Assembly: GCA_022059125.1 (NCBI GenBank)
Contig: JAEUWY010000012.1
Location: 2,046,001-2,110,000, forward strand
Length of the DNA stretch: 64,000 bases
Reading direction: 5' to 3'
DNA from: Corynespora cassiicola
Lineage: Eukaryota > Ascomycota > Dothideomycetes > Pleosporales > Corynesporascaceae
The notes below the pieces were generated by a model, which worked only from the letters and a program-made list of their open reading frames with translations, searched no databases and had not been told where the DNA came from. Positions 57,553 to 64,000 of this stretch are shown in pieces (the stretch's first letter is position 1; every line of letters begins with the position of its first letter). Made by a program: the position numbers and the translations under genes.

Positions 57553-60500
57553 GATGGAATCTAAAGGTCGAAGAGATGCCGATTGGAGTGGTTTGGAGTG
57601 TGCGCGGACGGCAAGCTCTGGGGTGTCGAGGAGCGTTGTCGACGGGGCAAAAGGGGCGCCGGGTCACAGCGCTACAAGACAAAGGCCGTGATAAAACAAA
57701 ACTCCATGTAAGGTAGCGCGGTTGGAAATACACTCGATATCTGGCGGGAGAGGCGAGGTGTCGGTGGTCTGGGAGACGACAGCCTGACTGAAATTATATG
57801 ACCGAGCTGTGTCGCGTCTGAACTGTAAACACAACAGAGCACCCTTAGCTCCAGAGCTTGGTGTGCACGGGCCCGCCTCGGGACTAAACCGCTTGTGGAG
57901 ACGTTGCGCTCGGCAACCGGTAGAAGAGGGGCACGGGCCAGGAACCCGCCGGCCACGTCATATGGCTCCGTCGCGTTCCCTTGACGAACGTCAAAAACAA
58001 CCCCTCGCCCGGCGCATCCCCCCCAGCGCCGTCTATGATGCGCATACACCTTCCGCCGCCTCTGGGCCCTGGGAGGACCGTCTGCGCACGCTTTTCCTGC
58101 CCCGCGCTCGCCGCGCCGCCGACCTGTGGCTACCCCGCGCCCGACGCGCCATGGGCCGCGCCAAGCCCCAAATCCGCCGCGCCCCCTCCACGCGGGCACG
58201 TGATGGGTGAGTACTCGCCCACACATCTCAAATCTGGCCGGGTCTTCCTCAATCGCAGAAATGACCCGTCCAAAACTCTGCCCGCCCTCGCCCAGTGCTG
58301 CCGACGCCAGGCGCGCTGCCGATGGTGCTTCCTGGCTGACGGGACTGGGCCCGCCGCCCGCCCTCTACAGCCTATCGCCCACGGCACTGCCACTGGTTTC
58401 AAAACAGCGCCGCGTGCGGTTGCCTCGCGGGGCGCCGCTGTGCCTCAAGCGTGGGCGAAACGAGCTGTCCAGCGGGAGCGTCCTGGGGAGCGCTGGCTGG
58501 CGGCCGGAGCTGGCCAGGACGTGCGTGGGTTGCTTGCTTTGTCTTTTCCGCGCGGGCCAAAGGCCGAGGGAGGGCTGGTTGGCTTCACACCGACAACATC
58601 CGTGGCCGCCGCCGCCGTGACGAGATCACGCTGCGCCCGTGTTTTTCCAGGCCCGCCCGCAAGAATGCTCCACTGCTCCCCCATCGCTCGGCGCGATAAC
58701 AGCATGCGCAAAGTGCGGGAGAGCTACAAATGCTGAGCGCATACCCCTCCCCTTAGACCAGTCATCCATGTCTGCAAAACGCACAGTGATGGAGACATCG
58801 AAGCACCACGGCGCCGGGCTAGCTCCTGCGCGCACACGTTGCTGCCGTGTACAGGGCCTCGAGCATGCGCCGTAGACCCATTCAGATGCCCTCAAACCTT
58901 GAACAATTCTTCTTCTGCTTTTGCGACTGCTAAATGGGCCGCCGGAACTGGCGGTCTGCGATATCGCAATGTGATCTTCCGCGAGCCTCCAATGGCATCA
59001 TACCCGCCTGCTGCTGGGAACGGCGTTAATCGCCAGCTGGTCAACAAAAGCATAGCAAAAAGAATGCACCCTACCGTGCTCCATCCCATGCGCCACATGC
59101 CATTTCGCTTTGGCCCACGCCCGGCGCACTCCCCCATGATGCAGCCCCCCCCAGCCCCAGCCCAGCGCAACCCGCTCGCTGCTGGAGATGCAGGGTCGGG
59201 CTATTTCGCGGTGCGGAGCAGTGCGTAGCAGACGTCTTGTGGGATCGCGGTGCTCTCCAGCGTCGTCAGGCGGGCATCGTTGCCGGCGCGGGCCTGCTGA
59301 GGCCCGCCCACGGTCTGCGAACGGGCTTGCTTTGGGGGCATGATGTTTGGAATTGAGCGTAGCACGGAGATTTCTCCAATAAACGCCGCCCACCTCTTGC
59401 CAGCGAATCCCCAGCGAATCCCCAGCGCTTCCCGCAACCTGTGGCAGGAAAAGGTCCCCAAGGTTTCCAGCCCTGCTAATTATACCAGAGGGCAAAGGCG
59501 ACTGGGGAAACGACGCCATGCGACGCTGCGGTAGAGCTCAGCGGCGGGCGGTTTGCGCATCAGGGTGCTCGTCCAGTTCACATGGCTCAAACGACCATCC
59601 GCCAACGCCAGGGCGGCGTATCAGCTTATTGGCCAAGTCCGAGCCCGTCGCTGAGCGGTTGCGAGCAGCAGGACAAGACGTCGGTCCATGTTGCGCGGAT
59701 CCGTCGTCTGGTGCCATTTGCCTGTCCGCGGCACGCATTGTAGCCCTAATGGTCATTGGGCGCGAAGCTATGCGCCAGACGCTGGAGTTTCGAATGGCAG
59801 CAGCCCCAGATTCGATACCGCACACTGCGTCTGCGCGGCCGGCCGGCAATGCCATGAAGGATCCCGTAGCTGCCCCAGTGCGCCATCGTCCGTCATGGAG
59901 TCCGCGTGGTAGTCAGATGGCGTGCCCTTGATAGAGGCGGTTTGGGATGCGCCGCAACGCCAGACGGCTGCGCAGGGGCTGCTGCGGCATGCGGGTTTTT
60001 GCCTGCGCTGCTGGATATGATTTTGAAATGTATTGCGACCAAGAGAGCGTGCTGTTCACTGCCGTAGCAGCCTGCGTTGCCGCGTGTTGGGCGTTCCAAG
60101 TCGCTGGCGTGGTGGTCAGGTCCCTCTTCAAGCGAACTGAACGCAACGCTCGTCCACTCCTCTTCTTCTTCTTCTCCACCACACCCGTGGGCCACGCACA
60201 CCACCCCATTCCTCCGTGAGTTCCCCTCTCGCCCATCACGCACCCAGCGCCCGCAGCAGAGCGCCAGAGCCCTTTTGTCGTCGCTCCCTCGCCCAGCGCA
60301 CCCGGCCGCTAACCTGGCTGTTGCAGTCCAGCGGCCGCATACGGAACCAGAATCGCAGCGCACCCCCAGCACCTCCCTGAAGCACCCAGGGCCACTCTTG
60401 GTACGTATGCCTTCCATTAGCCTCTTGCGATCCAGACGGCACTGCGGACGGCCCTCGACGACGGCCTGCGAGGGTTTCAGCGCTGCCACCGCTGGGCCCA

Positions 60501-60951
60501 GGTAGCTCCGTTGTAACCCCCAGCAGCGCCCACCGCCATACTGCATCCACCTCGATTTGGCCTCCTCGGCCGTCAACGATCAGCTGCCGCCACATCATCC
60601 TCCATCATTGATGCTCAGATGCTAATCGCCTGCTCGCCAGACTTCATATCCGGCTCCCTCCTGCCGACCGCCCTTCGCACCCTCCAAGCCCTTGCGACAC
60701 CGGCGGGATCGGTGTGTTGGCCACCGCCACGATAACAGTCTCATCGCAGAGACGACAATACCGAAAAGGTGCGAAACGTACATTGAGAACGCTGTCGTAC
60801 AGTCTGCTCACATCCCCCCAGGCCTCAGGCGCTCTCGCCGCTCGATACCTCTCAGGGTCCTCTCGAGACCCACCCACCACCACCAAGCCAGCCAGCCCGC
60901 CCGCCGGCCGACAACACAGCGCCACTATCCCCCCAACGCATACACACAAAA
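57553..60951. other. 3.4 kb GC-rich divergent intergenic region
   Basis: Separates the cyclin (-) and Zn2Cys6 (+) start codons. Many overlapping frames exist because the GC content is high, but none has domains, conserved motifs or convincing introns. The last 300 bases before 60952 are C/A-rich leader-like sequence. It may hold long leaders or non-coding transcripts. Confidence 0.5.
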
Positions 60952-62954
60952 ATGAGTTTGGTCCAGCACGGAGGGGACAGCACCATGCTCGACGTCTATC
61001 CTAGCACGGAGACGGCGTCGGCGCACGATTCGCTGTCGCCCACGAAATCGTCTGAGCCCAAGCACGTTAGCTTCGAGCTTCTGCTCCAACAGTCCCCGCA
61101 GCATCGGGCCCGCCTGCCCATGCGAGTAAACATCTTCCCCCATGACACTACCGACTCCATCATCACCACTGTCAAAAATTTCTATGGCTTGTATGAGCGC
61201 CGAGGCGTGTCCTTTGAGGACCGCCACGGCAACACCCTGATCGCCAGGTATGAGAACTTTGGCCACGGCATGACCGTCTATGTTCGCGTTACCGCAGAGG
61301 AGCCAGATATTGACGAGTTCACGCCCGATCCTCGTCATTCATTGTCTCCTCGCCGCCCCCGCTTTGAGGATTCGTTTCAGATGCTGCCACCCTCTCTCAA
61401 CCACGGCCAGGCCTCTAGGCCTGGTTCGCGCATGGCCCGGCAGAGCCAGTCTCCCCAGCCAGGCCGTGGCCGGCGAAGCGCTTCAGCGAGCACAAATACC
61501 AAGTCGCGCACTCGGCCCCCCACAAAGAGCCGTGGCACCAGTTCTCACGGTAGTCTGGCTGATCTCAATGGTGACGCAGCATACAACAGCGACAGCGACG
61601 GTGGCGGCGCATCCGTCACCAGCTCTCGTCGCTCAAGAAAGGAGCAGGTTGCCAGCGCTGATATCAGTGTTGACAACATTGTTGAAGGTGGCCGCCGAAA
61701 GCGAGCCAAGTTCGACAGCTCCGTAAGTACTCTTCGCCAAGGAAGCATTGAGTGCACCCTTCTAATGATACTCCCCTTTGACAGGAGCTTCCCCTTTTCG
61801 TACCTCCCCAGGTTCCCATGACGGCATCCCTCTCGTCTGTTTCTCCTCAGCGACGGATCAGCAGCAACAATGGCACTTCGCCATACTCATATAACAACCA
61901 GCAAACATTTGCCTACTCGCAGCCTTTGCCGTCGCCTCAGAGCTACGGCCAGGCCGATGGCTCATATCTTCAGGGGCTGGCGACGCCATACTCGGCCTCA
62001 AGTGGCCCAGCGCAGGGATACCGTGCTCGCACACGTGGCTCGGCCCAATACGCCCCGTATCGTCAGTCTGGCGGCAATGGAGCAGTGTTCCCGACGCCGG
62101 ACCCCACTCTTGGAAGCATCAGCGTTATTTCAGACGAGGATGTTGCCCGTCAGTTGATGCGCCTGGGCGATGCCTCGAACTTCTCGACTCACGGGCGCAC
62201 CTCTACCTCTACACTCGATGACGCATTGAGTGGAAAGGCCGAAGCCGCCTCATCGAGCGAGGAGAGCGACGATGCCAGCGAAGAGGAACAGGAGCTTCCC
62301 CCTCTCCCGTACGCAGTTGGTCGCCCGCTCCCAACCAACGGCGAGCTTGGCCGTGGTTATGAGAGCGCCGACAGCAGCGTCGACGACTACGAGGACAACC
62401 TTGATGACTCATTCAAGGGCGAGAGCGATGAGATGGCCCCCGACGAGCATCACGACCTGGGTGCGCACCCTGGCATGCTAAAGGCGCGCTCGGTGTCTAG
62501 CAAGAGCGGCAAACCCGCCAAACCCCGCTCGCTCTCGAAGACCAAGAGCAAGCCTAGCGCTGCAGTGAAGCCGCCAATGTCCCCCACATCTCTGCCTTCG
62601 CAGTCGCGCAAGGCGTCTACTGCGTCGATCAACTTCCAGCACCAGATGGGAGCCGACGAAGAAGACTTGTCCACCAAGCCACGCTGCCAGCGGTGCCGCA
62701 AGAGCAAGAAGGGTTGCGACCGCCAGCGCCCATGCCAGCGCTGCAAGGATGCTGGCATCGGCATCGAGGGCTGCATCAGCGAGGACGAGGGCAACGGTAG
62801 GAAGGGACGTTATGGACGCCACATGGGAGTCCCGATCAAGAAGAACCAGATGGAGCCGCCGCCGACTCCCGACCACAACATCGTGCCTGGTACCACGGCC
62901 TACTCTGTGCTTCACAGCAGTGCGCTTGAGAAGAGCAAGAAGCGAAAGAGGTAA
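60952..62954 (+). CDS. Transcription factor with C-terminal Zn2Cys6 cluster
   Basis: Exons 60952-61722 and 61785-62954 (62-nt intron) give 646 aa. An N-terminal folded unit at about 38-112 (HVSFELLLQQSPQHRARLPM, VNIFPHDTTDSIITTVKNFY, NTLIARYENFGHGMTVYVRV) looks like a small beta-grasp or ubiquitin-like domain. Long Ser/Gln/Pro-rich disordered segments follow. The Zn2Cys6 binuclear cluster sits near residue 557, with spacing C-x2-C-x6-C-x5-C-x2-C-x9-C (RCQRCRKSKKGCDRQRPC onward). A basic end (KSKKRKR) could be a nuclear signal. A C-terminal position is unusual, since most fungal Zn2Cys6 factors carry the cluster at the N-terminus, and no fungal-specific middle homology region is visible. Confidence 0.9.
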
Positions 62955-64000
62955 CATGGTCACCTCGCACGTCATTCGAAACGGCCGACACTATGATTGC
63001 GTTGCTTCAGCGTTAGCCTCCCACCCCCCCGTCTTTTTGTTATACTGGAGTAGGAAGGGCGACCTTCAGGGGACTATTTCTTCATCAAACCATTGCATTC
63101 GTTCACCATCTGCATCTTTCCCATCTATCCCAGACTGCTACTGGTTCTCCATTCCTTTGATCTCATTTGGAGTTCGGGGGTGCGGGCCATTTTGAATATG
63201 TACGGAGGCCATGTCCCGTTTCGCTCCCTTCATCACCCCAAAAGCATTCTTGTTGGTGCCGAGCAGGGCAGGAGGAGAAAAGTGGCTTGGTGGACTCGTT
63301 GTGATAGAAGCGGTGATCCCAAATTGATCTGGGCGTCGTTTGCGACTCAGGTTGGCTCGGACTCGGTGAATAGGGCGGGTAGAGAGGATAGGGCGGCAGT
63401 CGATCGCGGATATTTCCTTTGGCAGTGTTTTTCGGCGGCATCTCGTTGCATGGGTGTTTGGTTCAATAGCGACTTTTAGTTTATGATATTGAATGACCAT
63501 GTCCAAGTGGAATGGGACGACAGGACCGGTGACCCGAAGTGACCCGCGGCGCCCCATGGTGATACTCGTTCGCTCGGCGGCGCGTCATCTGTGTGGCACC
63601 CCTCGCCCGTCTCCACCCGGAGGGCCATTGGGCGACACGGCGGCGGCTCCCCCGCAGTCGCAGTGCGTGGTGATTGCTGCCAGCTGCCAGCCAGCTGCGC
63701 AACGCACCCGGCCGTTGTTTGCATATGCGCTGATGTGCTCATGCGCTGCCGCCCGGCCGCCCTGCTCTGCGAGCATAAAAGCCCAAGGCCCCTGGCGTCC
63801 ACTGCTGAGCAGCTGGTGCCAGGCCGGTCGGCTATTTTGGGAATAAAGTTAGGACCGACCCGTGTCTCGCCCGACAGGGACACGCCCGTGGGTGCCGTTT
63901 TGGTGGGGCCGATTTTCGAGTGGCTGGAGTCCGTGGCTGAGCTCAAACAGTTGAGGCGTTAGGCGGCCGGGAGCCTTGAATCCTTCCCCCGTATTACACT
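62955..64000. other. 3' flank to window end, no gene seen
   Basis: Mixed-composition DNA. Frames on both strands overlap and lack recognisable features; any gene here would have to extend beyond the window. Confidence 0.5.

Noticed and set aside
59530..59600. Possible tRNA around GGTAGAGCTCAGCGG
   Set aside because: The A-box-like string is not followed by a B box or base-paired arms.
57809..60576. Several 130-230 codon frames in the cyclin/Zn2Cys6 gap
   Set aside because: They overlap on both strands as expected in GC-rich DNA, lack ATG context or introns, and match no family.
1..64000. Biosynthetic gene cluster or CRISPR-like array
   Set aside because: No PKS, NRPS, terpene synthase, P450 or transporter group and no spaced repeats were seen; the genes are mostly unrelated housekeeping functions.

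Overview
This 64 kb window is nuclear DNA of a filamentous ascomycete (Pezizomycotina; Dothideomycetes is my best guess, mainly from many 45-65 nt GT-AG introns, the gene families present and a roughly half-GC composition; the genus is not resolved). I support 25 protein-coding genes, 20 of them with introns placed by reading frame and family alignment, plus one complete DNA transposon. No rRNA, tRNA or CRISPR was recognised.

Layout. 1-5 kb: copper-fist transcription factor, then a repeat-rich intergenic stretch. 5-9 kb: secreted SUN-family cell-wall protein with a long upstream region. 8.7-14 kb: divergent pair BZZ1 (F-BAR/C1/SH3 actin and endocytosis protein) and DBP5 (mRNA-export helicase). 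14.5-16.4 kb: an 1840 bp pogo/Fot1-type transposon with inverted terminal repeats and TA duplication. 16.9-24.3 kb: DUF202 membrane protein, ANP1-type GT62 mannosyltransferase, and two mitochondrial or unknown fungal genes only 30 bp apart. 24.3-31 kb: gene-poor, less GC-rich accessory-looking stretch with one SDR oxidoreductase and one zinc-finger-like gene. 32.6-42.7 kb: housekeeping block with TAF14 (YEATS), YRB1 (Ran-binding), a large single-TM protein, a GT15 mannosyltransferase and a DUF4604 protein. 43-49.4 kb: four poorly characterised fungal genes, including one with a STAND/NLR-type N-terminal domain. 49.7-57.6 kb: secretory-pathway membrane protein, YAP1-binding-protein family member head-to-head with LSM3, and a mitotic B-type cyclin. 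57.6-60.9 kb: a 3.4 kb GC-rich gap. 61-63 kb: a transcription factor with a C-terminal Zn2Cys6 cluster.

Functions. There is no biosynthetic cluster. Three genes bear on cell-wall and glycoprotein assembly (SUN, ANP1-type GT62, GT15) but they are tens of kb apart and look like independent housekeeping genes. Several others belong to the core mRNA pathway (DBP5, LSM3, TAF14). The accessory signals are the transposon, the 24-31 kb stretch and the STAND-like N-domain gene around 46 kb. I did not find convincing evidence for a new multi-gene system; the strongest second-look items are listed as findings.
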